Below, piece after piece: positions 53,696 through 63,109 of a stretch of DNA of 64,000 bases. The notes below the pieces were generated by a model. That model did not search any database and was not told the DNA's origin. It saw nothing but the letters and a program-made list of their open reading frames with translations. The first letter of the stretch is position 1. Every line of letters begins with the position of its first letter. Both the position numbers and the translations under genes were made by a program. This DNA comes from Rhodobacteraceae bacterium Araon29 (lineage in GTDB: Bacteria > Pseudomonadota > Alphaproteobacteria > Rhodobacterales > Rhodobacteraceae): NCBI GenBank assembly GCA_039640505.1, contig CP046865.1, positions 3,439,661 to 3,503,660 of the forward strand, written 5' to 3'.

Positions 53696-54955
53696 CTATT
53701 TTTCTATTTGTGCCATGATTGTGTCTATATAGGCAACCGCTGCGAGGCGTTCCTTGGCTTTAGAGATCCAATCATCCATTTGGTCTCTCGCAATTAAATC
53801 AAGCGCGTCAAGCTCTGACAAAGCGTCTTTTAGTCTGTCGTCTTTCACCGCAGCTTCGGCTCTTGAAAGTATTGCATCTGCAGACATACCTTCCCTAGGC
53901 ATAACAGAACGGGCTTTGAGTTGCGTTTTTAAATAATCTGCAAAGGTTTTACCCTGCGCATCCTTTGCTTCTGACCGGGCTGAATTGAGAGCCAAGCGCG
54001 CCACTATTGGGAAATTTTCGATTAACTGCTCTTTGGTAACAAAGCCAGTATCAGAATATTTGTGCAAAATATCAGGCGCCTTTAAATAACTGGCGGCTTC
54101 AAAATCAATCAGGACTGCCGCGAAAGTGTCTCCGTTTTTTATGGCAGCAGAAAGTCTGGAAACCGCCGAATATATGCGGGCTTCGCGAGCTGCTTGTTTC
54201 GCAATTGCTTCCTTTGTCTCGGCGTCCTGCATGACCGCCTGCACTTGCTCTCGTTGCTGCGTTAAAGTTTCCTTTAGGGCTTCCAATTCCTTGCTATGCT
54301 TTTCAATTATATCCTCAGGAACTGCCGTCAGAACAGGGCGCTTTTCTAAATCATCTGTACGTTTTGAAAGCGTTGAGAGCTGCAAATTTATAGTCTCTAA
54401 TTCAATGGTAAATTGATTTATTTTTTTGCCCAAAAACTCAAATTTTTCTGATGTGTTGTCAGTTCCAGTGCGCAAAATAAGCAACTCTAATTTGGACTGA
54501 ACGCTCGACACCTTTTTTTCAAGTTCCGAAAATTGTTCATTCTGTTTCGAAATATTTGTTTTAATGTCTACCTGTACTTCATTGGGCGAGGGCGGCGCAA
54601 TCAAAACACCATATTTGTATAAGCCAATTGCTGCTCCAAATCCGATAGCAACAGCTAAAATGCCACAAGTAATTATAACCACCAAATTGGCAGGATTGGA
54701 TGCGTTTTTTGGGGAATAAAGTGTCTGTTTTTGATCACGGGGTTGCGGATCAACCTCTATGATATCGTCTTTTGAGATGTCCACCACTTCTGGTCCGCCA
54801 CCAGCCTCATGATTAGTTTTCGGTTCGGCTTCCTCAACATTTCTATTATTTTGCTGAGCGCTCTTTGAACCAATTTCTTTTTTAGATCGCTTTTTTGCAG
54901 ACGTTTTTTGCTTTTCTGCTTCTATATTTTTAGTGCTATCTTGTTTTTTCGTCAT
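53696..54955 (-). CDS. Mitofilin/HemX-like inner membrane protein
   Basis: A 419-residue protein. The N-terminal 100 residues are charged, with Lys-rich and acidic stretches, then one membrane helix (NLVVIITCGILAVAIGFGAAI). A long coiled coil spans residues 130-280. The C-terminal region (VARLALNSARSEAKDAQGKT...ALSELDALD) is the conserved mitofilin domain. Alphaproteobacterial members are the bacterial counterparts of Mic60 and lie between hemD and hemY, as here. A role in shaping intracytoplasmic membranes is known for the family. Confidence 0.88.
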   Translation of the reverse strand: MTKKQDSTKNIEAEKQKTSAKKRSKKEIGSKSAQQNNRNVEEAEPKTNHEAGGGPEVVDISKDDIIEVDPQPRDQKQTLYSPKNASNPANLVVIITCGILAVAIGFGAAIGLYKYGVLIAPPSPNEVQVDIKTNISKQNEQFSELEKKVSSVQSKLELLILRTGTDNTSEKFEFLGKKINQFTIELETINLQLSTLSKRTDDLEKRPVLTAVPEDIIEKHSKELEALKETLTQQREQVQAVMQDAETKEAIAKQAAREARIYSAVSRLSAAIKNGDTFAAVLIDFEAASYLKAPDILHKYSDTGFVTKEQLIENFPIVARLALNSARSEAKDAQGKTFADYLKTQLKARSVMPREGMSADAILSRAEAAVKDDRLKDALSELDALDLIARDQMDDWISKAKERLAAVAYIDTIMAQIEK

Positions 54956-54996
54956 CTAAGACCTCTTTGATCACAGATAATACCTTTATTAGTAGT

Positions 54997-55746
54997 TTAA
55001 AGACGCTTTGCGGACGGCTCAAGCAGGTTCGCATCATCCAACAGCCGAACAACACTGTGCCGCATCGCTTCTTGAGTGGGGGCATGGGCGATGCTGCAAT
55101 ATATATTGGGTATTTTGGTAAATACTTGGGCGACCAATTGGCTCATTGCAACGATATAGGTCTGTATTGAGGGCTGCACCTGTTTGACAAACAAATCTGC
55201 TGTTCGCGGTGAAAAGATGGGAGCAATCACCAGCTTCTTTTCATTAAAGAGCTGCTGGGCGCTGTGATTGAGAGTTTGTTCAATTTGGTCATAAACAATA
55301 GACGTATCACATGGCCGTCCCATGTCAGACAAGCGTTGCGCAATTTCCCCCCTACTATGAACGCCGCGCACATGTACCAAACGGCCCTTAGTGGGAAAAT
55401 TTTTCACTAGATCTATCAATTCGTGGGAACTACCTCCTGCAGAAACTGCGGAAAATCCAATCTGCCGCGCTGCTTCAGCCGTCGTATCTCCAACACAAAA
55501 ACAATGACACCTATCCAAACGCTTTGAGGCGGAAAATCGCTCAACAGCGTTGGGCGAGGTAAAGATCACTCCTTGGTATTGGCTCAACTCAGGCAGTTCA
55601 CCTGTCTGAACAATCTCCAGAACCGGGCTTATGATAACATTTAGTCGAGGAAATTCCCTTAAAAGATCTGCCGCAAACCGCTCTGCAGCAGGGCGCGGCC
55701 GCGTTATCAATACAGATGGCATCTGAGCTGTGGGATTGTTTGTCAT
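54997..55746 (-). CDS. hemD: Uroporphyrinogen-III synthase
   Basis: About 249 residues, starting at ATG 55746 (MTNNPTAQMPSVLITRPRPAA). The longer frame to 55881 overlaps the divergent tsaD gene. Conserved pieces include VIFTSPNAVERF, CVGDTTAEAARQIGFSAVSAGGSS and LVHVRGVHSRGEIAQRL. The enzyme closes hydroxymethylbilane with inversion of ring D. Sequence conservation in this family is low, but position beside mitofilin and HemY supports it. hemC is not adjacent. Confidence 0.87.
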   Translation of the reverse strand: MTNNPTAQMPSVLITRPRPAAERFAADLLREFPRLNVIISPVLEIVQTGELPELSQYQGVIFTSPNAVERFSASKRLDRCHCFCVGDTTAEAARQIGFSAVSAGGSSHELIDLVKNFPTKGRLVHVRGVHSRGEIAQRLSDMGRPCDTSIVYDQIEQTLNHSAQQLFNEKKLVIAPIFSPRTADLFVKQVQPSIQTYIVAMSQLVAQVFTKIPNIYCSIAHAPTQEAMRHSVVRLLDDANLLEPSAKRL

Positions 55747-55794
55747 GCTCTGGGATGCTACCTGCCTTAGACACGTCACACAATGGAAGAAATC

Positions 55795-56895
55795 ATGGTT
55801 GCGAGTGGTGGCCTCTATCTTGGGTTGGAAAGCAGCTGCGATGATAGCGCCGCTGCTATTGTACAGGTTTTGCCAAATCAAAAAGCAAAGGTTTTATCTT
55901 CGGTTGTTATTGGCCAATCTGTTTTGCACAAAGAGTTTGGCGGTGTTGTCCCTGAGGTTGCGGCGCGCGCGCATGCTGAGCGTATGGATATATGTGTCAC
56001 TGATGCTTTGACACAGTCGGGAAAAACCCTAAAGGATGTTGATGTAATAGGGGTTACTGCTGGTCCAGGTTTGATTGGAGGCGTTCTGTCCGGTGTTATG
56101 AGCGCCAAAGGGCTGGCTTTAGGCTTGGGGAGGCCCTTGATAGGCGTCAACCACCTTGCAGGCCATGCGCTGACACCGCGCATGACAGATCAGGTGAATT
56201 ATCCTTATCTTATGCTATTGGTCTCAGGCGGGCATTGCCAATTTCTGATTGTGAAATCTGCGCAAGAGTTTCACCGATTGGGCGGCACGATCGATGATGC
56301 CCCCGGTGAAGCCTTTGACAAGGTCGCTCGATTACTGGGACTGCAGCAACCCGGCGGACCTGAAGTGGAAAAAAAGGCGCAAAGCGGCGACCCTAATCGT
56401 TTTCGGTTTCCAAGGCCCCTGCTTGATCGCGCGGGGTTTGATTTATCATTCTCGGGGTTAAAGACAGCGGTTTTGCGAGCGCGCGATACTCTGATCGAAG
56501 ATCAGGGCGGTCTTTATGATCAAGACCGCAGCGATTTTTGCGCCAGTTTTCAAGCTGCTGTGGCGGATGTTTTGATGGAAAAATCGCGGCGCGCTATTGA
56601 GCAATATTTGCGCCTAAACCCTGATCAACCGACGTTGGCGGTTGCAGGGGGGGTTGCTGCAAATTCTGAAATCCGAAGGCGATTAAAGCAGCTTGCTGAT
56701 GATCTAAATTTAACCTTCATCGCCCCACCCTTACAATTTTGTACGGACAATGCAGCAATGATTGCCTATGCAGCTGCCGAATTATATCAGCTTGGTATCC
56801 GCCATGATATGACGTTATCTGCCCGGCCAAGATGGCCCTTGGATGAAAAACAAACTGCGCTTTTGGGCGGCGGTAAAAAGGGGGCTAAAGCATGA
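55795..56895 (+). CDS. tsaD: tRNA N6-adenosine threonylcarbamoyltransferase
   Basis: About 366 residues of the Kae1/TsaD family, which transfers threonylcarbamoyl to A37 of ANN-decoding tRNAs. Signature pieces are [15 protein letters not shown], the metal-binding [35 protein letters not shown] and [15 protein letters not shown]. The ATG at 55795 has GGAAG six bases upstream; an ATG at 55783 is also in frame. It is divergent from hemD and overlaps gpsA by four bases (ATGA). Confidence 0.96.
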   Translation: MVASGGLYLGLESSCDDSAAAIVQVLPNQKAKVLSSVVIGQSVLHKEFGGVVPEVAARAHAERMDICVTDALTQSGKTLKDVDVIGVTAGPGLIGGVLSGVMSAKGLALGLGRPLIGVNHLAGHALTPRMTDQVNYPYLMLLVSGGHCQFLIVKSAQEFHRLGGTIDDAPGEAFDKVARLLGLQQPGGPEVEKKAQSGDPNRFRFPRPLLDRAGFDLSFSGLKTAVLRARDTLIEDQGGLYDQDRSDFCASFQAAVADVLMEKSRRAIEQYLRLNPDQPTLAVAGGVAANSEIRRRLKQLADDLNLTFIAPPLQFCTDNAAMIAYAAAELYQLGIRHDMTLSARPRWPLDEKQTALLGGGKKGAKA

Positions 56896-57857
56896 CTTTC
56901 GCAGTGCTGGGTGCTGGCGCGTTTGGATCAGCTTTGGCCATTGCACTGGCACGGGGCGGAAAAGAGGTGATGTTGTGGGGACGCAGCAGCGATCATATGC
57001 GTTTGATGCAATCTTCAAGGCAAAACCAAAAACACCTAGGGGATGCACAATTTCCAGACTCATTGTCCGCAACCCACGATCTGCGCGAGGCCTGTCAAAA
57101 AGAAGTGATTTTCCTTGCGGTTCCAATGCAACAGCTTTCAGCACTTCTGTCAAAAATTGAAACCAATTTGGATGCTAAAGTGCTGATTGCCTGCTGTAAG
57201 GGCATTGATTTAAGTACCGTGCAAGGACCAACAGGAATAATCAAACAGCTGGCTCCTAGAGCTGAAGCCGCAATACTGACCGGTCCGAGCTTTGCTTCAG
57301 ACATCGCAAAAGGATTACCAACAGCCCTGACGCTTGCTTGTAGATCAACTGAGGTTGGCAAGAAAATTCAGCATGATATTGCAACCGATGCGTTGCGAAT
57401 TTATCGAAGCGAAGATGTGAGCGGAGCCGAATTGGGAGGCGCCTTAAAGAATGTAGTGGCGATTGCTTGCGGTATCACAATTGGTGCTGGGCTCGGGGAC
57501 AGTGCCCGCGCAGCTTTGATGACCCGCGGATATTCAGAAATATGCCGGATGGCGCTGGCACTTGGTGCGAATCCTGAAACTCTTTCGGGTTTGTCTGGCC
57601 TTGGTGATTTAAGCCTGACATGTATGTCGGAAGGATCTAGAAATTATCGGTTTGGGCATGCACTCGGCAGTGGTCATCAACAGGGTGAAAAACAAACTGT
57701 TGAAGGTAAAGCAACAGCTCAGGCAGCCGTAAAACTGGCTCAAAAATTGGGGCTAGATATGCCCATTACCAAAGCTGTAAATGATTTAGTGTCTGGCCGA
57801 ATTGACGTCGCTCAGGCAACTCTTATGTTAATGTCGCGACCACAAAAGGAAGAATAA
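56892..57857 (+). CDS. gpsA: Glycerol-3-phosphate dehydrogenase [NAD(P)+]
   Basis: A 321-residue cytoplasmic enzyme reducing dihydroxyacetone phosphate for phospholipid synthesis. The Rossmann motif is [20 protein letters not shown]. The catalytic Lys lies in [16 protein letters not shown], and [12 protein letters not shown] and SRNYRFG follow, all family hallmarks. Length is normal. It overlaps tsaD and is followed with no gap by the YciI-like gene (TAAATG). Confidence 0.96.
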   Translation: MTFAVLGAGAFGSALAIALARGGKEVMLWGRSSDHMRLMQSSRQNQKHLGDAQFPDSLSATHDLREACQKEVIFLAVPMQQLSALLSKIETNLDAKVLIACCKGIDLSTVQGPTGIIKQLAPRAEAAILTGPSFASDIAKGLPTALTLACRSTEVGKKIQHDIATDALRIYRSEDVSGAELGGALKNVVAIACGITIGAGLGDSARAALMTRGYSEICRMALALGANPETLSGLSGLGDLSLTCMSEGSRNYRFGHALGSGHQQGEKQTVEGKATAQAAVKLAQKLGLDMPITKAVNDLVSGRIDVAQATLMLMSRPQKEE

Positions 57858-58127
57858 ATGCTCGTTGCTCTTATCGCCCACGACAAAGCCAATCATCTGG
57901 ATGTAAGGACACAGAATAGGGCTGCTCATCTGGAATATATCAAAAACTCTGGCAAGGTGTCTCAAGCAGGTCCTTTCTTGGATGAAAACGGGGAAATGAC
58001 TGGGTCTTTGATCGTGCTGGAGGTGGATAGCGTTTCCGACGCACAAAACTGGTCGCAAAACGACCCCTATGCCAAAGCCGGTCTATTCGAAAGTGTTCGC
58101 TTGATACGGTGGAATAAAGTGATTTAA
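57858..58127 (+). CDS. YciI-family protein
   Basis: An 89-residue ferredoxin-like-fold protein. The start MLVALIAHDKANHLDVR, the His/Asp pattern with NRAAHLEYIK, and DPYAKAGLFESVRLIRW at the end are typical of YciI (DAHP-like domain). The molecular role of the family is mostly unknown. It begins immediately after the gpsA stop and three bases before the EVE gene, forming a tsaD-gpsA-yciI-EVE operon. Confidence 0.9.
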   Translation: MLVALIAHDKANHLDVRTQNRAAHLEYIKNSGKVSQAGPFLDENGEMTGSLIVLEVDSVSDAQNWSQNDPYAKAGLFESVRLIRWNKVI

Positions 58128-58130
58128 GCA

Positions 58131-58544
58131 ATGCAGTACTGGCTATTCAAATCCGAACCTAACACTTGGAGTTGGGATGATCAGTTGGCTAAAAGTAGCC
58201 TTGGTGAAGAATGGGATGGCGTTCGAAATTATCAAGCCCGCAATTTTATGCGGCAAATGCAAGTCGGTGATCAGGGGTTTTTCTACCATTCATTGAAAGA
58301 AAAATCTGTCGTTGGAATTGTCGAAGTTATTGCATTAGCACACCCCGACAGCACCACGGATGACCCGCGCTGGGAATGCGTAGATATCAAAGCGGTAAAA
58401 TCAGTATTACAGCCGGTCAGCCTTGCACAAATTAAATCACGAATTGATTTGGCTGATATGGTTTTGATTAAAAATTCAAGGTTATCCGTGCAACCGGTAA
58501 CGCATCAGCAATGGACTGTTATCTGCGAAATGGCCGGCGTTTAA
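58131..58544 (+). CDS. EVE domain protein (modified-base reader fold)
   Basis: A 137-residue PUA-like EVE protein. The N-terminus YWLFKSEPNTWSWDDQL and the segment GVRNYQARNFMRQMQVGDQGFFYHS are highly characteristic. EVE domains bind modified bases in RNA or DNA. The housekeeping alphaproteobacterial copy is regularly found next to the YciI-like gene, as here. It is the last gene of the tsaD operon. Confidence 0.92.
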   Translation: MQYWLFKSEPNTWSWDDQLAKSSLGEEWDGVRNYQARNFMRQMQVGDQGFFYHSLKEKSVVGIVEVIALAHPDSTTDDPRWECVDIKAVKSVLQPVSLAQIKSRIDLADMVLIKNSRLSVQPVTHQQWTVICEMAGV

Positions 58545-58628
58545 TCAAAAATCCTTTCGAATTTCAGTATTTAATTGCCCAAAAGCAGTGAAGTAAAAAT
58601 TTACATTGCTCGTAACTATAGATTTATC

Positions 58629-59636
58629 TTACGCAAGGCGCCGGGCAATATCCACATAGGTAGTAGGAACTGCCAAGCCCTCGGACTGCGCGGCTTCACG
58701 CGCCTTTAGTCGCCGCTGACCGGGAAGCCGTGCGCCTTCGGCCGCATTGATTTCCCCAAGCAGTTGCTCAAAGCGGCCGGCAAAGCCTTCGCCGTCGGCT
58801 TGCTGCCCCGGCTTGATCGCTAACAGAAATTGACCTACCCGCGGCGGTGGCCCATCCGCATTGAAAAACGATCCTGCTGCGCTGCTAAGCGCACTGCCTG
58901 TATGAACCGCAGCCAGAGTTTCAACCATTAACGCCAGCGCTGTGCCCTTGGCTTCGCCAATGGGAACCATTGTTCCTTGCAGCGCTGCAGCAGGGTCTGT
59001 TGTCGGGTTTCCAGCACTGTCCAACGCCCAACCCTCAGGAATAGATTGACCGCTTTTGCTTGCGTTCATAACCTTGCCCCGAGCCACTTTTGAAAGGGAC
59101 AGGTCCATCACCAAGGCAGGCGCGTCCGAACGTGGAACTGCAAAGGCGATTGGGTTGGTCCCGAACTGTGCTTCTGCTGCGCCCCATGGGGCTATGGCTT
59201 TTGGCGTATTGGCAACCATCATCCCGATCAGGCCTTTCTGGGCCAGTTTTTCAACTTGTATCGACAATGCGCCACAATGATGGGAATTGAAAATCGACAT
59301 GCTAGCAATGCCATAAAGATGCGCTGCCTCTGCCCCACGCTCAAGCGCTTGGTCCAAAGCGGGATAGGCAAATCCACAATCTGCATCGATAGAAATACTG
59401 GCGGGAAAAGGGGTTTGCACTTGAATTTCGGCTGTGGGATTAATTTTCCCACTTTTCAATTGAGCGGCATAATCTTCGAGACGGGAAAACCCGTGACCAA
59501 CCTGCCCCTCGGATTCAGCAGCGGCCAATGCCTTTGCAACAGACATTGCAACCTCTGTCGTCGCACCCGAACCTCTCAATGCGCTACAAATCAGTTGTTC
59601 TGCTTCGGATATAGTCATCCACACGAAATCGGTCAT
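58629..59636 (-). CDS. comC: Ldh2/malate-type dehydrogenase, probable (R)-sulfolactate dehydrogenase
   Basis: A 335-residue NAD(P)+-dependent dehydrogenase of the malate/lactate/ureidoglycolate family. SIFNSHHCGALSIQVEKLAQKG carries the catalytic His, with APWGAAEAQFGTNPIAFAVP and VMDLSLSKVARGKVM following. Bacterial ComC, which oxidises (R)-sulfolactate to sulfopyruvate, belongs to this family. Location at the end of the hpsN operon makes a C3-sulfonate substrate likely. The symbol is provisional; malate or another 2-hydroxyacid is possible. Neither a sulfopyruvate decarboxylase nor a D-isomer-specific SlcC is visible in the window. Confidence 0.75.
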   Translation of the reverse strand: MTDFVWMTISEAEQLICSALRGSGATTEVAMSVAKALAAAESEGQVGHGFSRLEDYAAQLKSGKINPTAEIQVQTPFPASISIDADCGFAYPALDQALERGAEAAHLYGIASMSIFNSHHCGALSIQVEKLAQKGLIGMMVANTPKAIAPWGAAEAQFGTNPIAFAVPRSDAPALVMDLSLSKVARGKVMNASKSGQSIPEGWALDSAGNPTTDPAAALQGTMVPIGEAKGTALALMVETLAAVHTGSALSSAAGSFFNADGPPPRVGQFLLAIKPGQQADGEGFAGRFEQLLGEINAAEGARLPGQRRLKAREAAQSEGLAVPTTYVDIARRLA

Positions 59637-59694
59637 CGAAAACTCCGCTCTAGAAAAAGCAAATTGCGCATAGCACGGCTTGGTAGAGATTACA

Positions 59695-60684
59695 TCAGGG
59701 TTTGAGAATAATTTTAGGCGCCATTACTGACCCGCTACGAATATTGTCAAGGGCCATTTTGCCATCAGCCAAAGAGCGCGTTTCTGTCCAGTCCAAATTC
59801 CCAAGACTGCCATCAAAAATGGCTTGGGCCGTTTCACGGAAATCCTGTGCGGTATAGGTGTAAGTTCCAATAAAGGTAATTTCTTGCAGCGTCATGCGGC
59901 GAATATCTAGCCCACCAACGGCTGATCCCAGACCTATATGCGCAATCACACCGCCCGGTTTAACCTGTGCGCTGGCCGTTTCTCGGGTTGCCTCATAGCC
60001 TACACCATCAACGACAATGTCAAAATCTGACCCATTCTTTAACGCATCAGGCGACAGAACTTTTTGCCCGCAATTTTTAAGAAGGTAATCTCGCCGAACG
60101 TCGTTTGGTTCGAGCATGGTGATATTTTGAACCCCGAGAGCTTGGGCACTTATAGCCGCTCCAAGACCAATAGCACCGCCTCCAATGACCAATACCTTTA
60201 ACTCTGATGGATCATTGCGAACGGCAGCCAAAGCCAATTTGACCGCATGCCACCCACAGGCAATAGGCTCTGCCAATGCTGCCTTCTCTAAAGGTATATC
60301 TTTTGGAACGGTTACCAGATTTTGATCTGGCATTGTCACCCATTCGGCAAAAGCGCCCTGGCGCGGCGGCATAGAAATAATTTGTCGGTCCGGGCAAAGA
60401 TTATCACGCCCCGCCAAACAGGCAGGACAAGTGCCACAAGAAACCAATGGATTGATGGTGACTTGTTCACCGTCACGTGTTCCGCCCACAATCACGCCAG
60501 CGGCTTCATGACCCAAAATAAGTGGTGCAGGGCGACGTTCATCATGGCCAAGAAATGCATGCATATCTGATCCACAAATACCCACACTATCAATGCGGAT
60601 CAATTGCGTGCCCTCGTTCTGAACCGGGTCCGCCACATCTTGATAGCTTAATTGCGTCGGGCCTTTGTAAACCAATGCCTTCAT
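59695..60684 (-). CDS. Zinc-dependent alcohol dehydrogenase, probable DHPS 2-dehydrogenase
   Basis: A 329-residue medium-chain dehydrogenase starting at ATG 60684, which overlaps the SDR stop (ATGA). Catalytic zinc ligands are in SVGICGSDMHAF and LGHEAAGV. The structural zinc Cys set is CGTCPACLAGRDNLCPDR. The NAD fold is VLVIGGGAIGLGAAISAQAL. Next to hpsN, such enzymes (HpsO/HpsP) are described as 2-dehydrogenases that, as an opposed-stereochemistry pair, isomerise (S)- to (R)-dihydroxypropanesulfonate. Which of the two letters it is I cannot state. Confidence 0.82.
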   Translation of the reverse strand: MKALVYKGPTQLSYQDVADPVQNEGTQLIRIDSVGICGSDMHAFLGHDERRPAPLILGHEAAGVIVGGTRDGEQVTINPLVSCGTCPACLAGRDNLCPDRQIISMPPRQGAFAEWVTMPDQNLVTVPKDIPLEKAALAEPIACGWHAVKLALAAVRNDPSELKVLVIGGGAIGLGAAISAQALGVQNITMLEPNDVRRDYLLKNCGQKVLSPDALKNGSDFDIVVDGVGYEATRETASAQVKPGGVIAHIGLGSAVGGLDIRRMTLQEITFIGTYTYTAQDFRETAQAIFDGSLGNLDWTETRSLADGKMALDNIRSGSVMAPKIILKP

Positions 60685-61451
60685 TTTGCTGTGAACCCCC
60701 CGTCCACCATTAGAACCTGACCAGTGACATAATCCGATGCCCGCGATGCTAGAAATAAGACAGTCCCGTCGATGTCTTCCAATTCCCCGTTTCTGCCAAT
60801 GCAAGTTTGCTGTGCATTCAGGGCAGAGCGTTCGGGATCGGCAAAGACTGCAGCGGTTAGTTCAGTGCGAAAAAAACCGGGCCCTATTGCATTGGCATTA
60901 ATGCCTTTCTCGGACCAAGCTTGAGCCATGGCTCTGGTCATTTGTGCGACGCCGCCTTTTGACGCGCCATACGAAAGCCCGCCTGAGAAGGCTCTGAAGC
61001 TTTGCAAGGACGCAAAATTGATAATGCGGCCCCATCCTTTGGCTTGCATTGCAGGCACCAGATACTGCGAAAGAAAAAACGGGGCGCGTAAGTTCAAGTC
61101 AAGCGTAATATCCCATCCCTCAGGAGTGATTTCATCTGCAGGTTCACGGTTATTTATACCTGCAGCATGCACGATAATATCGGGATCACCATATGGTTCA
61201 GCCACCTTTTTGGAAAGGGATTTCAAGCCAGATCTATCTGCTACATCATGGTTAAAAATGGCACAGCTCTTTGGCATTGCCGCTTGAACTTCCAACAGTG
61301 CATCCCGCCGGCGCGCAACACATACCACTTTTGCACCAGCCGCTGCCAAGACAAGCGCCGAACGCCGGCCTAAGCCCGAACTTGCACCGGTAACGCAAGC
61401 GACTTTCCCGCTTAGATCAAAAAGTGCCGGTATAGCTTTTGAGTCACGCAT
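60681..61451 (-). CDS. Short-chain dehydrogenase/reductase, probable DHPS 2-dehydrogenase
   Basis: About 256 residues. The NAD-binding motif is VACVTGASSGLGRRSALVL, followed by HAAGINN. The catalytic Tyr and Lys are in GLSYGASKGGVAQM. The overall look is gluconate 5-dehydrogenase-like. It overlaps hpsN by eight bases (ATG inside the 3' end of hpsN) and the zinc alcohol dehydrogenase by four. In this setting it probably works with that enzyme to interconvert DHPS enantiomers through a 2-keto intermediate. Confidence 0.83.
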   Translation of the reverse strand: MRDSKAIPALFDLSGKVACVTGASSGLGRRSALVLAAAGAKVVCVARRRDALLEVQAAMPKSCAIFNHDVADRSGLKSLSKKVAEPYGDPDIIVHAAGINNREPADEITPEGWDITLDLNLRAPFFLSQYLVPAMQAKGWGRIINFASLQSFRAFSGGLSYGASKGGVAQMTRAMAQAWSEKGINANAIGPGFFRTELTAAVFADPERSALNAQQTCIGRNGELEDIDGTVLFLASRASDYVTGQVLMVDGGFTAK

Positions 61452-62751
61452 TTGCACTTAGATCAAAATCTTCATCTGGGAAGTATTTTTTAAGCCTAAT
61501 ATCCGCTGTGCGAGCATGGCCTTCCATCCCTTCAAGACGAGAGATGCGCGCTGTTGCCTCAGCTACGGGTTTTGCACCACTGCGCGTTGCACGCTGCCAA
61601 GTCACAATTTTCATATATTTGTGCACTGACAGACCGCCCGTGTAAGACGCCGCGCCTGAAGTTGGCAAAACGTGGTTTGTCCCAGAGGCTTTGTCTCCAA
61701 AGGCTACCGTGGTCTCTTCTCCTAAGAACAGAGATCCATAGCAATTCAGCCGCTCTAGCCACCAATCAAGATCTTCAGCTTGAACGGTCAAATGCTCTGG
61801 CGCATATTCGTCTGATGTTGCGGCCATTTCTTCTCGATCTGAGCACAAGATGACTTCGGCATAATCGCGCCATGCAGCTGTCGCATTATCCCGGTTTAGT
61901 TCTGGCAAATCATCGATCAGTTCCGGCACAAGTTTCATAACTTCATTTGCAAGAGCGTGATCATCAGTAACCAGCCATACTGGCGAATTATATCCGTGCT
62001 CTGCCTGCCCCACCAGATCGACGGCAACAACCATTGGATCGGCGGATTTGTCTGCCAAGATTAGGCTATCCGTAGGACCCGCAATCATATCAATGCCAAC
62101 GCGGCCAAATAAAATACGCTTTGCCTCGGCAACAAACTGATTTCCCGGTCCGACTAAGATATTTGCTTTGGGGAGACCAAAAAGACCAAAGGTCATGGAC
62201 GCCACACCCTGCACACCGCCCATTGCCATGATTGTATCTGCGCCGCAAACATGCGCTGCATAAATAATTGCAGGTGCAATGCCGACGTCTGGACGAGGAG
62301 GAGAGCAGGCAACGATGTGGTTACATCCAGCAACCTTGGCCGTCGTAACGGTCATAATAGCACTTGCGATGTGGCTATAACGCCCCCCAGGAATATAACA
62401 ACCCGCCGCATCGACAGGAATGCTTTTCTGGCCTGCTATCAAACCCGGAACCACTTCAATTTGAATATCTTTCAACGTCGCTTTTTGCGCTTCCGCAAAT
62501 CTGCGCACATTATCATGAGCGAAATCAATATCGCGCTTCAGCTGTTCTGGAACCAATGCGGCGGCCGCGTTGATTTCTTCTTTGGTCAAAATTACATTGC
62601 CAGAGTATTTGTCAAACTTGGCGGCATATTCCAACGCACCTGCATCGCCACGGGTTTCGATATCGTTGAGAATACTCTGAACAGTAGCGCTTACATCTGT
62701 AGCATCAGAGGTTGAGGTCAAGGTTGCTTTTTTAAGGTATTCTCTCGTCAT
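61444..62751 (-). CDS. hpsN: Sulfopropanediol 3-dehydrogenase (HisD family)
   Basis: A 435-residue protein of the histidinol dehydrogenase fold that oxidises (R)-2,3-dihydroxypropane-1-sulfonate to (R)-sulfolactate in two NAD+ steps. The zinc ligands correspond to Gln249 and His252 (VGQAEHGYNSP), Asp353 (AFGDKASGTNHVLPTSG) and His412 (GMEGHARTADI). The form GQAEHGYNSP, the dehydrogenase neighbours and the absence of any his genes argue for HpsN rather than HisD. Its ribosome-binding site AGGA (62760-62763 region) overlaps the stop codon of the upstream permease remnant. Confidence 0.88.
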   Translation of the reverse strand: MTREYLKKATLTSTSDATDVSATVQSILNDIETRGDAGALEYAAKFDKYSGNVILTKEEINAAAALVPEQLKRDIDFAHDNVRRFAEAQKATLKDIQIEVVPGLIAGQKSIPVDAAGCYIPGGRYSHIASAIMTVTTAKVAGCNHIVACSPPRPDVGIAPAIIYAAHVCGADTIMAMGGVQGVASMTFGLFGLPKANILVGPGNQFVAEAKRILFGRVGIDMIAGPTDSLILADKSADPMVVAVDLVGQAEHGYNSPVWLVTDDHALANEVMKLVPELIDDLPELNRDNATAAWRDYAEVILCSDREEMAATSDEYAPEHLTVQAEDLDWWLERLNCYGSLFLGEETTVAFGDKASGTNHVLPTSGAASYTGGLSVHKYMKIVTWQRATRSGAKPVAEATARISRLEGMEGHARTADIRLKKYFPDEDFDLSANA

Positions 62752-62760
62752 GTAAGATTC

Positions 62761-63054
62761 CTACTTATAGAAGTCCGGCAAAGGTGTGGTCGACAGCGCC
62801 GGGATGCATGCAATGAAGATCACCACAAACAGCATGAAAAACGCGAACGGTGTAGTTCTAGCAGAAATGCGAAGTATAGACTCGCCTGTCAACCCAGAAA
62901 CAACAAAAAGGCTTAATCCCAGCAGAGCCTTGATAAACCTCAAACCAAGTGCGGTGATGATCGTCCAAAAGCGACAAATTGCAAAATGAACCCACGATAA
63001 AGGCGCAGCCGAAAACCGCGCACTAAAAGCAGATAGGTTTAGGGACATGTCCAT
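62761..63054 (-). pseudogene. Remnant of a TRAP large permease (HpsM/DctM C-terminus)
   Basis: The last 55 or so residues (GLSLFVVSGLTGESILR, TPFAFFMLFVVIFIACIPAL) match the final two helices of DctM permeases. Upstream, fragments such as VHFAI and LGL fit the VHFGI...GLITPP region, but the invariant ITPP motif is gone and the intervening sequence is scrambled by small insertions or shifts. The frame reaches ATGs at 63054 and 63102, the latter inside an operator. A full DctM has about 430 residues. In other roseobacters hpsN follows TRAP genes hpsKLM, so this is probably the tail of hpsM left by deletion. Confidence 0.72.
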
Positions 63055-63087
63055 TACAAGCTCGTTGATAGATGATTCTGGACATTG

Positions 63088-63101
63088 TGTAAGCGCTTGC
63101 A
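63088..63101. promoter_or_regulatory. LacI-type operator 1
   Basis: TGTAAGCGCTTGCA is a 14-base near-perfect palindrome with the central CG typical of LacI-family sites. It lies between the divergent lacI-type gene and the hpsN operon. Confidence 0.82.
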
Positions 63102-63109
63102 TTTATTTC

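Noticed and set aside
61444-62751. Histidinol dehydrogenase (hisD) for histidine biosynthesis
   Set aside because: The fold and zinc ligands are shared, but the neighbours are an SDR, a zinc alcohol dehydrogenase, an Ldh2-type dehydrogenase and a TRAP remnant under a LacI regulator, and GQAEHGYNSP is the HpsN-like form. No his genes are nearby.
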